Shown here: piece by piece, positions 40,627-49,227 of the stretch
Numbering within the stretch: position 1 is the first letter of the stretch
Layout of the letters: the number at the start of each line of letters is the position of its first letter
Source: Collinsella sp. AF23-2
GTDB lineage: Bacteria; Actinomycetota; Coriobacteriia; Coriobacteriales; Coriobacteriaceae
Assembly: GCF_003459245.1 (NCBI RefSeq)
Contig: NZ_QRVG01000001.1
Location: 248,001-312,000, forward strand
DNA: 64,000 bases
Reading direction: 5' to 3'
Position numbers and translations under genes: made by a program
The notes under the pieces: generated by a model
The model's database searches: none
Seen by the model: only the letters and a program-made list of their open reading frames with translations
What the model was told of the DNA's origin: nothing

Positions 40627-41790
40627 CTATTTAATCGCGCGCACACGATACATCGACGGAATATGCTTGAGTGCCTCGATCGTGCTGCCGTCCAGGTGCT
40701 CATCGGTGTCGAACATGGTGTAGGCGTTCTCGCCAGCGGACTCGTTGGTCATGCGCTGCACGTTGGCGTTGTCCTTGGCGAGAATGGCCGTGATCTGGCC
40801 GATCATGTTGGGCACGTTGGCATGCAGGCAGGCAATGCGGCTTGCGGCGCGCGCCTTGCCCATGCTGCAGGCGGGGTAGTTGACGCTGTGCGCGATGTTG
40901 CCGTTTTCCAGGTAATCCTTGAGCTCGCTGATGGCCATGTCGGCGCAGTTGGCCTCGGCCTCGCCGGTGCCGGCGCCCGAATGCGTGGTGATAAACGTGT
41001 TGGGCATCTTGACGGTCTTGGGCGTGGCAAAGTCGCAGCTAAACCAGCTGAGCTTGCCCTCGCGCAGGGCAGCGTCGACGGCGTCCTCGTCAATGATGGT
41101 TTCGCGCGCGTAGTTGATGAGCACGGCGTCGGGCGCCAGCAGGTCGATCTGCTCGGTGCTGATCATGCCGATGGTATCGGCCTTGCTGGGCACGTGCACG
41201 GTGAGGTAGTCGCAGCCGCGGCAGAGGTCCTCGAGCGTGCCCACGCGCTGCACCTCGCGACTCAGCACCCATGCGTGCTCGACGGAAATGAACGGGTCGT
41301 AGCCGTAGACGTCCATGCCCAGATCGACACAGGCGTTGGCGACCTTGGAGCCCACGTTGCCCAGGCCGATGACGCCGATGCGCTTGCCCTTGAGCTCGCG
41401 GCCCACAAAGGCCTTCTTGGCCTTTTCGGCATCGACCTGAATCTCGGGGTCGTCGGCGTTGTCACGCACCCAGTTCATCGATTGCACCACGCCGCGGCTC
41501 GAGAGCACCAACATGCCCAGGACGAGCTCCTTGACGGCGTTGCTGTTGGCGCCGGGGGAGTTAAAGACGACGACGCCCTTCTTGGCGTACTCCTCGACGG
41601 GGATGTTGTTGACGCCGGCGCCGCAGCGGGCGATGGCGCGGATGCCCTCGGGCAGCTCGTAGCCGTGCAGGTCGGTGGAGCGCATCAGAATGGCGTCGGC
41701 CTCCTCGGCGGTGCCCACAAACTCGTAGCCCTCGCCAAATTCGACTTTGCCGTCCTTGGTAATGTCGTCGATGGTTTTAATCTTGCGCAT
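40627..41790 (-). CDS. serA: D-3-phosphoglycerate dehydrogenase
   Basis: SerA oxidises 3-phosphoglycerate to 3-phosphohydroxypyruvate, the first step of serine synthesis. The 387-residue protein has the NAD-binding GVIGLGNVGSKVA (about 143-155), RCGAGVNNIP, the catalytic arginine region and a histidine in TTHSGAGTGEAE. From about residue 310 an ACT-like domain (ASRIACLHANVPNMIGQITAIL) allows possible feedback control by serine. AAGGAG precedes the ATG. It follows serC after 69 bases and ends in a clear terminator, so serC-serA form a two-gene operon; no serB is in the window. Confidence 0.93.
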   Translation of the reverse strand: MRKIKTIDDITKDGKVEFGEGYEFVGTAEEADAILMRSTDLHGYELPEGIRAIARCGAGVNNIPVEEYAKKGVVVFNSPGANSNAVKELVLGMLVLSSRGVVQSMNWVRDNADDPEIQVDAEKAKKAFVGRELKGKRIGVIGLGNVGSKVANACVDLGMDVYGYDPFISVEHAWVLSREVQRVGTLEDLCRGCDYLTVHVPSKADTIGMISTEQIDLLAPDAVLINYARETIIDEDAVDAALREGKLSWFSCDFATPKTVKMPNTFITTHSGAGTGEAEANCADMAISELKDYLENGNIAHSVNYPACSMGKARAASRIACLHANVPNMIGQITAILAKDNANVQRMTNESAGENAYTMFDTDEHLDGSTIEALKHIPSMYRVRAIK

Positions 41791-41859
41791 GAAAAACTCC
41801 TTAGCGGATTTGTTTATAACAAGTGGTTTGAAGTGGCTGGTCGGCCCGCGTGTTGCGGG

Positions 41860-42984
41860 CTAGTTAGATCGCGGGCTCAAACTATGCTGCGCTTCGAAGT
41901 CCTTCACGTACGTGGCCAGCGCCTGCACGTCCTCCATGGTGACGGCGTTGTACACGCTGGCGCGCATTCCGCCGACGAGGCGATGGCCCTTGACGTTTTG
42001 GATCTGGTGCTCTGCCGCGCCCGCAACAAAGGCCGCGTCGAGTTCGGCGTCGCCGGTACGGAACGTGACGTTGGCGATGGAGCGGCTGTTGGCCTGCGCG
42101 GTGCCATGGAACAGCTCGCTGTGCTCGAGCAGGTCGTAGAGCAGGTTGGCCTTGGCCCAGTTGCGCTCGGCCATGGCGGCAAGTCCGCCGGTCTGCTCAA
42201 CCCAACGGAACACCTTGCCGCACACGTAGATGCCAAAGGTGTTGGGCGTGTTGAGCATGGAGCCCTTGGCGGCCTGGGTCTTAAGGTTCATGTACTGCGG
42301 CGTCTGCGCAAAGGCCGGGCCGTCGGCGATCAGGTCGTCGCGCACGATGACCACGGTCACGCCAGCGGCGCCGGCGTTTTTCTGAGCGCCGGCGTAGATG
42401 AGTCCGTAGCGCTCGACGTCGAGTGGCTGCGACAAAAAGCAGCTCGAAACATCGGCGACCAGCGGCACATCGCCGCAGTTAGGCAGCTCGCGGTACATGG
42501 TGCCAAAGATGGTGTTGTTCTGGCAGATGTAGACGTAGTCGAGCCCGTCGCCCGCAGCCTCGGCGGCAATACGCGCGTTGATGTCGGCCATGTCGGGGAT
42601 GCGGTCGAAGTTGGTGTCTTCGGAGCTCGCGAGCAGCACGGCCTCGCCGTACTTGGCGGCCTCCTTGTACGCCTTGTTGGCAAAGTTGCCGGTCACGATG
42701 TAGCCGGCGCGCCCGCGGCGCATGAGGTTCATGGGGATGCCCGCAAACTGCAGCGTGGCGCCGCCCTGCAAAAACAGGACACGGTAATTGTCGGGGATGC
42801 TCAGCAGGCGGCGTAGGGTTGCCTCGGCGTCGTCGATGATCTGCTGGTACATGCTAGATCGATGGCTCATCTCGAGCACGGACATGCCGCAACCGCGGTA
42901 GTCCATCATCTCGTCGGCGATCTCGGCGAGCACGCTTGTGGGCAGTGCGGCCGGGCCAGCTGAGAAGTTGTGCACACGTGCCAT
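41860..42984 (-). CDS. serC: Phosphoserine aminotransferase
   Basis: SerC transaminates 3-phosphohydroxypyruvate to phosphoserine, in sequence with SerA. At 374 residues it matches the pyridoxal-phosphate fold type I family: FSAGPAALP at the start, MSHRS, FLQGGATLQFAGIPMN, and YAGAQKNAGAAGVTVVIV, which includes the cofactor lysine. The GEDT-type end and IVR follow. GAGGGGG is found before the ATG. It is the first gene of the serC-serA pair. Confidence 0.94.
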   Translation of the reverse strand: MARVHNFSAGPAALPTSVLAEIADEMMDYRGCGMSVLEMSHRSSMYQQIIDDAEATLRRLLSIPDNYRVLFLQGGATLQFAGIPMNLMRRGRAGYIVTGNFANKAYKEAAKYGEAVLLASSEDTNFDRIPDMADINARIAAEAAGDGLDYVYICQNNTIFGTMYRELPNCGDVPLVADVSSCFLSQPLDVERYGLIYAGAQKNAGAAGVTVVIVRDDLIADGPAFAQTPQYMNLKTQAAKGSMLNTPNTFGIYVCGKVFRWVEQTGGLAAMAERNWAKANLLYDLLEHSELFHGTAQANSRSIANVTFRTGDAELDAAFVAGAAEHQIQNVKGHRLVGGMRASVYNAVTMEDVQALATYVKDFEAQHSLSPRSN

Positions 42985-43126
42985 CTTCTAGTTCCCCCTC
43001 GTAGTCGTTTGAACGTTCGGGATACTTTAGCACAGTGGAGCGCTAGGCGCGACCGCATCACGGTAAAACTCGAGTGCGCCGCTATGATTTACAGGATGGT
43101 TACATGGGGGAGGGCGGTCGCAAGGT

Positions 43127-44869
43127 CTATATCGCCGGGATATACCGTGACAGGTACTCTTTGAGCGCGGGGTCGCACACATAGAGATACGTTCCTAACA
43201 TGCCGCGCGTCATGAGGACGTAGTAGGCGTTGACGATGATCTTTTGCAGATCATCGTCGCTTGCCTTTTTCTTGGCAACGGCATCTTTGAAGTTTGCCCT
43301 GTTAACGTTGACTGCATCTTTGTTCGAATCGTAGTAAATGTCGGGACCCAGAATTACGAATCCGTAGTTGAGGTCGTAGCCTTGTACCGTATGAATGCAT
43401 CCGACTTCGTTGACGGCGTTGGCGGAGTTAACCCAATCCTTCTGGGTTGAGTTCCAGCGTTTGGGAATGCCCTCGATGACGATATCGAACGCATCTTTGT
43501 TATTCTTCGTTTCCCACTTCCACGCAAAGCCTGCCATCATGCGGGATAGACCAACTTCTTCTTCCTTGGTTTGCTGCAGAGAGCAGAAGTCCTCAAATCG
43601 GTCGACGATTCCAAACTGGTATCTGGGGATATCGCTGTCCGGATCCCCGGCTCGCGAATCGTAAGGCTCCTATGAAAAGAGTGCTTTGAACTTCATGCCG
43701 GCATGCATGTACGCTTTGTTATCAAGCAGGTCGTAGACAAAATCGAGGTACTCATCGCCGCCACGCACGCGCATTTGGGTACTCAAGTTGAATTCTTCGG
43801 TCTCGATGCCGGCTTCTTCGAGTTGGTTGAGTCGCTGCTCAAGGCCATCTCGGTTGAGTCCCGATGCGCGGACTTGCTGTTTGGGGTCAAAGAACAGGTA
43901 CGCCTTGTCGCAGCATTTGAAAATCCAATCCACCTGGCTGCTCGTGCGCGGCAAGCTGAGTCGTTCACATGTGTTGTAGAAAGCTCCGATGCCGGCGCCG
44001 GCGGATAAGTAGTTTCCCAGTCGGTGCGCCTCGTCGACAAGCAAGACGTCATACCGATCGTTTTTTGTGACGTCGTTGGGGCTCAGGATATCGCCGGGCT
44101 TTAACCCGGGGAGGAAGTGCGTGAGTTTTTTGAGCGTCTTGCTCAGAGACTCCATGGGCGTCACGAAGCCGACCCGCAGACCGGAAAGGTTCGGCTCATT
44201 TTTGATTTTGAACATGAGACTGATGGCGAGGATTGTTTTGCCTGTTCCCGGCGCGCCGTTCACGACGGTTACGCGCTCTTTCTTGGGACCGCCGTGTTTA
44301 ATGTCTTCATGCTCTTGCTCGAGCCGCCTGTAAATCGCCTCAATCGTTTCGTATTGATCGGGCGTGAGCGTTTTGAAGGGCGAGAATTTGAACAGGTCGG
44401 TATTCTCGAGCTCTTCGATGGGGTGGATCGCATAGTTCTCTTCGCGAAGCTTTGTCCAGAGGTCTCTGAACTTCTGGCGATACTGAGGTCGCTCAAAATA
44501 ATCGAACTGGGCTTAGCCATTGTTGGCGTTGGTTACCTGGTATTTTTCGTCAGCGCAGAACAGCTCGATAAGTCGATTCTCAAACTCAAATGTTGCTGAC
44601 TGATTGAAGGTTGGATTGTCAATCAGGAGGGTCCGGTCGAAGTCTTTGTCCACGTTTGCGGCGTGTTGCTTCATGCGGCGTCGATAATTGGTCGTTTGAC
44701 CGATGTACGCCGTTTTGTTTTTACTGTTGGTCAGAATATAGAGAACGGGCCAACTCTCGTCATGGTGGAATCCGGGCTTTGGCGTGCCAAAGTCCTGCAG
44801 CGATTCGCTTGCCTCGAAGGGTTGGGGGAGGGGAAGCGTGTATTGTCGAAGGGCGAACTCATTACTCAT
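43127..44869 (-). pseudogene. GIY-YIG/DUF2075 helicase-like gene interrupted by two in-frame stop codons
   Basis: Read as one frame, the 581 codons encode a GIY-YIG nuclease domain (LYILTNSKNKTAYIGQTTNY near residues 42-61), then a DUF2075-type P-loop ATPase: VNGAPGTGKTIL, LLVDEAHRLG, FFDPKQQVR, STQMRVRGGDEYLDF and the C-terminal TVQGYDLNYGFVILG. TAA at 44513-44515 (codon 119) and TAG at 43670-43672 (codon 400) break it, but there is no frameshift and both flanks of each stop read as normal domain sequence. Two recent nonsense mutations are the simplest explanation; readthrough is not excluded. Its start overlaps the MazG-like gene by eight bases, so it was the second gene of an operon. Confidence 0.8.
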
Positions 44870-45221
44870 GGTGGGCCGCCTTTCTGTATTCGCTGGAGCT
44901 GGTGTCGACGGGATAGCGCTCGCCGTTGCGTTTGAGTTTGGACGAGAGCGCCTTTGGGAGGTCGATTCCGTTTAGATCGGCGAAACGTAGGAGAAAGAGG
45001 AGCGTGTCGGCAACTTCGTCTTCGATGGCTTGGCGCTGATCAGGGCTATCGAACATTTCTGCAATGCGCTTGTCGCTCATAAAGCGGAAAAGCTGAAGGA
45101 GTTCGGAGGACTCTGTCGCTATGCCGATGGCAAGTTCCTTTGGAGTGTGATATTTGCGCCAATCGCGCGCATCACAAAAATCTCTGACTTGTTCTGTCAT
45201 GGCAGTGAGCTTGTCCATCAT
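44862..45221 (-). CDS. MazG-like nucleotide pyrophosphohydrolase
   Basis: A 119-residue all-helical enzyme of the MazG/all-alpha NTP pyrophosphatase group. ATESSELLQLF and EDEVADTLLFLLRFAD contain the E-x-x-E and E-x-x-D magnesium ligands. WRKYHTPKELA is also typical. GGGAGG lies six bases before the ATG at 45221. The gene overlaps the start of the GIY-YIG/DUF2075 gene, which implies translational coupling and a joint role. Members of the family hydrolyse non-canonical or regulatory nucleotides. Confidence 0.87.
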   Translation of the reverse strand: MMDKLTAMTEQVRDFCDARDWRKYHTPKELAIGIATESSELLQLFRFMSDKRIAEMFDSPDQRQAIEDEVADTLLFLLRFADLNGIDLPKALSSKLKRNGERYPVDTSSSEYRKAAHHE

Positions 45222-45333
45222 CCGTAACCTCCCTGATGTTCATTATTTTATTATGGCCGTATCTGGAGTTTATTGCACATCAGTTGGGACGTGCGGTTTG
45301 TCCGGCCGCGATTGCCCGGTAGGAGGATTCACC

Positions 45334-45525
45334 GTGAAGATTGAAGTTGATGTAGACCAGCTGCGCGAGGGCTTGCTCGACTACGCGGGGAGCGCGGCTG
45401 GCGTGGGCTTTCCCGCTGCCATGCTCGACGTGATGGATATCGAGGACGAGTCGCCCCAAGAGCTCCTAGCCCGAGCCGAACGCGAAGGCCTCGACCTCCG
45501 CGACTTTGCTGTGGGTGACAGCTAG
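45334..45525 (+). CDS. Small conserved acidic protein, function unknown
   Basis: A 63-residue protein with a GTG start at 45334, preceded by TAGGAGGATT, a strong ribosome-binding site. It is acidic and helical, with the segment LREGLLDYAGSAAGVGFPAAMLDV and an ESPQELLARAEREGLDL tail, but no known motif. It lies between divergent and convergent neighbours on its own transcript. Confidence 0.65.
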   Translation: MKIEVDVDQLREGLLDYAGSAAGVGFPAAMLDVMDIEDESPQELLARAEREGLDLRDFAVGDS

Positions 45526-45546
45526 TAGCTGAAGAGGGACGGGCTG

Positions 45547-47148
45547 CTAGGAAGCTAGCGTGGCGATGACGGCTTCGTCGCCGGCGTATATTAGGGTGTT
45601 GCCATCGGGGATGATGGTTTGGCCGTCGCGCTTGAGCATCACCACGATAAACGGGTGCTTGCCCTGCGGCACGTCGCGCAGGCGCTGACCGGCCAGGCGA
45701 CCGTGGGGCGTCACGGTGACCTCGCGCAGCGTAACCTCGGCACGCTCTTCGAACGTTGGGGCTGCCATCACCAGAAGGTCGCCTTCCTCGATGACGGTAT
45801 CGCCGTTGGGCAGTACCGGGTGTGCCCCGTCGCGCAGCACCAAGACCACGAGCATGTCCGTCGCGCTGCCAATATCGGCGAGCGAGCGCCCGGCAAACGG
45901 ATGGCCAGCGCCCACCTTGAGCTTTACAAACGACATGCCGTCCTCGTCGTGGTAGTCGTTAAAGGTGCGGCGCACGTCGCCGGCCGCATCGATCATATCG
46001 AGTTTCTTCGCCACCGCCGGCAGTAGCGAACCCTGCACCACAATGCTCGATACGGCAATCACAAACACCAGGTCAAATAGGTCGTGTCCGCCGGGAACGC
46101 CGGCCACCACAGCAAAGAGGCTAAAGACGACCGAAGCCGCGCCGCGCAAGCCCGCCCAGCTTACGAGCGCAACCTGGCGAGGGCTCGTCTTAAAGGGCGC
46201 CAGCAGCAGACCGACGGCGATGGGGCGGCTCGCAAAGAGCATAAACGCCATGAGCGCCAGGCCGGGTAGCAGCATTTGCGGCAGGCGCGCGGGCGTGACG
46301 AGCAGGCCGAGCAAGAAGAAGATCGTCATCTCGGCCATCTCGGTAAGGGTGTCAAAGAAGTGCGCCATCTCGACCTTGCCGGTGATGTCGCTCGCGCCCA
46401 GCACAATGCCTGCCAGGTATACGGCCAAAAAGCCGTTGCCGCCCAGGTAGCTCGGCAGTGCGTAGGCGACGATCGCCACGGCGAACAAAAAGATAGTCTG
46501 CGCGCCCTCGGCCGTTGCGTGTGCGCGCTCAATCAGGCGGCTGGATATCCAGCCGATGGCAAGGCCCAGCCCCACGCCCAGGATGATCTGCTTGGCCAGC
46601 AGCACGGGAATGTCGATGTTGCCACCCGCCGCGAGGGTGGCGAGTACCGCGGTGAGCATGTAGGCGACGGGGTCGTTGGAGCCCGATTCGACCTCGAGCA
46701 GCGAGTCGGTGCCGCCCTTTAGCGACAGGTTGTGCTCGCGCAGCACGCTAAAGACGCTCGCCGCGTCGGTCGACGCCACGACCGAGCCCAGCAGCAGGCC
46801 GCCGATCCAGTCGAAGCCCAGTGCGAAGTGTGCGAACACGCCAGTGATGCCGGCGGTGGCGATAACGCCGAGCGTGCTCAGCAGCACAGCGGGCGCGGCG
46901 ACGGGTTTGGCACGGTCGATGTTGGTGTTAAAGCCGCCGTAGAACATGATGAACAGCAGCGCCGTGCTGCAGACGGTTTCGGTGAGCGCGTAGTCGCTAA
47001 AGTCGATGTGCGCCGGACCGTTGACGCCGAGCAGCATGCCGAGCGCAATAAAGATGAGGAGGGTGGGGAAGGGGAGTTTTTTGCCGACGGGTTTGATGGT
47101 CAGGCACAAAATGATGACGAGGCCGATAAAGAGAAGTATCTGGTTCAT
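45547..47148 (-). CDS. Potassium/proton antiporter with TrkA-C domains (CvrA/NhaP2 type)
   Basis: A 533-residue CPA-family antiporter. Residues 1-385 contain about twelve hydrophobic helices, including SVVASTDAASVFSVL and ESGSNDPVAYML, the conserved transport-site region (aspartates in STDAA and SNDP). The C-terminal 150 residues form two RCK/TrkA-C ligand-binding lobes (FAGRSLADIG ... and LAGQRLRDVPQG...). A role in cytoplasmic K+ or Na+ and pH balance follows from the family. The presumed start has AGGAG at a rather long spacing of about twelve bases. Confidence 0.9.
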   Translation of the reverse strand: MNQILLFIGLVIILCLTIKPVGKKLPFPTLLIFIALGMLLGVNGPAHIDFSDYALTETVCSTALLFIMFYGGFNTNIDRAKPVAAPAVLLSTLGVIATAGITGVFAHFALGFDWIGGLLLGSVVASTDAASVFSVLREHNLSLKGGTDSLLEVESGSNDPVAYMLTAVLATLAAGGNIDIPVLLAKQIILGVGLGLAIGWISSRLIERAHATAEGAQTIFLFAVAIVAYALPSYLGGNGFLAVYLAGIVLGASDITGKVEMAHFFDTLTEMAEMTIFFLLGLLVTPARLPQMLLPGLALMAFMLFASRPIAVGLLLAPFKTSPRQVALVSWAGLRGAASVVFSLFAVVAGVPGGHDLFDLVFVIAVSSIVVQGSLLPAVAKKLDMIDAAGDVRRTFNDYHDEDGMSFVKLKVGAGHPFAGRSLADIGSATDMLVVLVLRDGAHPVLPNGDTVIEEGDLLVMAAPTFEERAEVTLREVTVTPHGRLAGQRLRDVPQGKHPFIVVMLKRDGQTIIPDGNTLIYAGDEAVIATLAS

Positions 47149-47401
47149 GGATAGTGTCCGCTCCTGGGTGGTTGGCGTGGCACGGTCAGTTGTCTGCGGT
47201 TATTTGTACCCAAAGGTGGTGGGTTTATGGGGGCGGATTACGGGCGTGCGCGATATCGTCATAGACGGCTGCCGTCTTTGCCTCTGCTCGGAAACCCTTT
47301 CCAGCTTTATTGCAACGGAGTACAATGGGTAACGTTTAAGTTCAACTTGAAGTTTTAGTTGCGGCGCCGGGCTTAGACCGCAATGCAAGGAGAGGCGTAC
47401 C

Positions 47402-48241
47402 ATGGCGATCTATGTGACATCTGATGCTCACGGGCACGTGCGTGCGCTTGACGAGGCCCTGTCTAAGATCTCGTTGACGTCCGACGACACGCTGTACGTG
47501 CTGGGCGACATGATCGATCGCGGGCCCGATCCGGTCGGCGTTATTAAGCTCGTGCGCTCGCTGCCCAACGCCCACGTGCTCAAGGGCAATCACGAGCAGA
47601 TCATGCTCGATGCCATCATTGGCCAGGACCCGCTCGATGCCGAGACCTGGGATATCAACGGTGGCTGGACGACGAGCGAGCAGCTCAACGACATGGAATT
47701 TGAGGCATACGAGGAGCTCGTGCGATGGATGGCCGCGCTGCCGCTCTACGCGGTGGCCGAGACCGAGGAGCGCCCGTACCTGCTGGTGCATGCCGGCATC
47801 CAGACCGAGGCGGCGCGCGCGTTTTTGCTTGAGCATGGTGTCGATTGCGGTGACGGCAGGGGAGCGGTCGATGCCGATAGCGAGCTGCTGCGGCAAATGC
47901 TCGCCGTGCAGTCGTCCGATGACCTGCTGTGGATTCGTCACGGCTATTGGGATGCGCCGACGGGACTGCTTTCTGCCGAGGGCGAGGGCCCGGTCGTGGT
48001 GAGCGGCCACACGCCCACGGTGTCGCTTGGGCGCTATTGCGAGGTTGGCGGCCTGGCGGGGCTCGATGAGGAGTCGGGCCGCGGGCAGATTGTGCGCCTG
48101 GGTGGCGAGGATACCGCCGGCGTGCCCGATCGCATCGACATCGACTGCGCCGCCGCCACCGGCTCCGAGTTCGGTCGCGTGGGCATCCTGCGGCTCGATG
48201 ATGGGGCGGAGTTCTACGCGAACATCAACCCGGGCGAATAA
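47402..48241 (+). CDS. Calcineurin-like metallophosphatase (Ser/Thr phosphatase type)
   Basis: A 279-residue phosphoesterase. Metal-binding motifs are SDAHGH (GDxHG equivalent), LGDMIDRGPD and KGNHEQ, and a later histidine is in LLVHAGIQ and SGHTPT. The layout matches bacterial protein serine/threonine phosphatases of the PrpE/ApaH-like type. Note that the first motif has Ser-Asp-Ala-His rather than Gly-Asp-Ile-His. AAGGAG lies upstream. Diadenosine tetraphosphate or a phosphoprotein are possible substrates. Confidence 0.88.
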   Translation: MAIYVTSDAHGHVRALDEALSKISLTSDDTLYVLGDMIDRGPDPVGVIKLVRSLPNAHVLKGNHEQIMLDAIIGQDPLDAETWDINGGWTTSEQLNDMEFEAYEELVRWMAALPLYAVAETEERPYLLVHAGIQTEAARAFLLEHGVDCGDGRGAVDADSELLRQMLAVQSSDDLLWIRHGYWDAPTGLLSAEGEGPVVVSGHTPTVSLGRYCEVGGLAGLDEESGRGQIVRLGGEDTAGVPDRIDIDCAAATGSEFGRVGILRLDDGAEFYANINPGE

Positions 48242-48307
48242 TCGGTGCAAGTGGTAGCTAATTTGGGACGGGGCTTTTTTGACTACTCTTGCCCTTCTGC
48301 CCGCTAA

Positions 48308-48340
48308 TTGATTTCTCTGGGACGGGGATTAAATAATCAT
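48308..48340. repeat. GGGACGGGGATT palindromic repeat, copy 2
   Basis: Matches the unit at 2157-2190 apart from a few bases (TTTCTCTGG, TAAATAATCAT). It is in the 317-base gap between the phosphatase and flippase genes. Confidence 0.8.
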
Positions 48341-48355
48341 TTGGCTGCCCGCTGG

Positions 48356-48478
48356 CTAAGTGAGTAGACTTTTTTGGAAATGCCGAGCACCCAACATATT
48401 TGCCTCAATAAAACCGCAGGTCACAGACTTGTGCTCTGTCGGTGTGGTCAGGGATTCGGTAAAAATCTACTCACTTAG
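48356..48478. mobile_element. Small MITE-like element with inverted repeats CTAAGTGAGTAGA
   Basis: CTAAGTGAGTAGA at 48356-48368 is matched exactly by its complement at 48466-48478, and similarity extends further as ACTTTTTTGG against the complement of CGGTAAAAAT. The 123-bp unit has no coding capacity. It lies 16 bases after the preceding repeat. Confidence 0.5.
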
Positions 48479-48558
48479 TTTTACGTAATGCATATTGTCT
48501 TCAACGAGACCCCAGCCGGGGCGATTCCATCGCAAATTCCGGTGACCGGGGCAGCTAA

Positions 48559-49221
48559 TTAGGCGCCGTAGGGGTTGCGGTCGCGCTCGATGCGCTGGCG
48601 GATGTGGGCGTACTCGATTATCAGCAGCACCAGGAGTAGGGCCATGATGGCTAGGTAGCTCACCACGGCGCCCATCAGACCCAGCAGCTTAATCAGGATC
48701 ACCGGCAGCACCACGCTTACGGCGAAGCAGATCAGGTAGATCTTGGTGACATCGCCGGCGTGGCGCAACACCGTGATGATGGCGTAGATAAAGTCGATTG
48801 CCGCGGTGACGCCGCCGGCGACAACCATTAGCAGTGCCAGCGTGCGGTAGCGCTCAAAGTTGAGGCCGTACATAAAGCTCATGATGGGGATGCCGGGGCC
48901 TGCCATAAATGCGGCGCACGCTCCGGTAATGACCACGATCAGTGCCATAACGGCAACAATAATCAAGTCAAAGCGGCGACGCTTGCGCGGATTCGCCCAA
49001 ATGCTCGACAGACGTAGGAGCTGCGGTTTATAGATAAATCCAATGCTCAACAAAATAGCCTGCGCTGGAAAGAACAGTGCATTAAAGTACAGCTGGTATT
49101 TGTAGGCCAGTGTGCCTTCCATCACGAACTTGGGCATGCTCTCGATGAGGTTGAACAGGAACAGCGCACCAAAGAGCGGGGCGCACTGGATAAACAGGTG
49201 ACCAGCCTCGCGCAGACTCAT
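48559..49221 (-). CDS. C-terminal half of a polysaccharide flippase (separated by an in-frame stop)
   Basis: A 220-residue membrane protein with about six helices. SLREAGHLFIQCAPLFGALFLFNLIESMPK followed by YFNALFFPAQ is the standard start of the second half of a Wzx/MATE-type lipid-linked oligosaccharide flippase. It is in the same frame as the gene that ends at 49228; only TAA and two codons separate the two, and the ATG has no ribosome-binding site. It is therefore best seen as the distal part of a single gene of 525 codons. If expressed at all, this would need reinitiation or readthrough. Confidence 0.7.
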   Translation of the reverse strand: MSLREAGHLFIQCAPLFGALFLFNLIESMPKFVMEGTLAYKYQLYFNALFFPAQAILLSIGFIYKPQLLRLSSIWANPRKRRRFDLIIVAVMALIVVITGACAAFMAGPGIPIMSFMYGLNFERYRTLALLMVVAGGVTAAIDFIYAIITVLRHAGDVTKIYLICFAVSVVLPVILIKLLGLMGAVVSYLAIMALLLVLLIIEYAHIRQRIERDRNPYGA

Positions 49222-49227
49222 ACGGCG

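Noticed and set aside
40588..42816. A 742-codon open frame antisense to serA and serC.
   Set aside because: Shadow frame; both minus-strand genes are fully recognisable and have ribosome-binding sites and a terminator.
43670..44515. In-frame stops considered as selenocysteine codons.
   Set aside because: They are TAA and TAG, not TGA, so selenocysteine insertion does not apply. Pyrrolysine (TAG) would not explain TAA.
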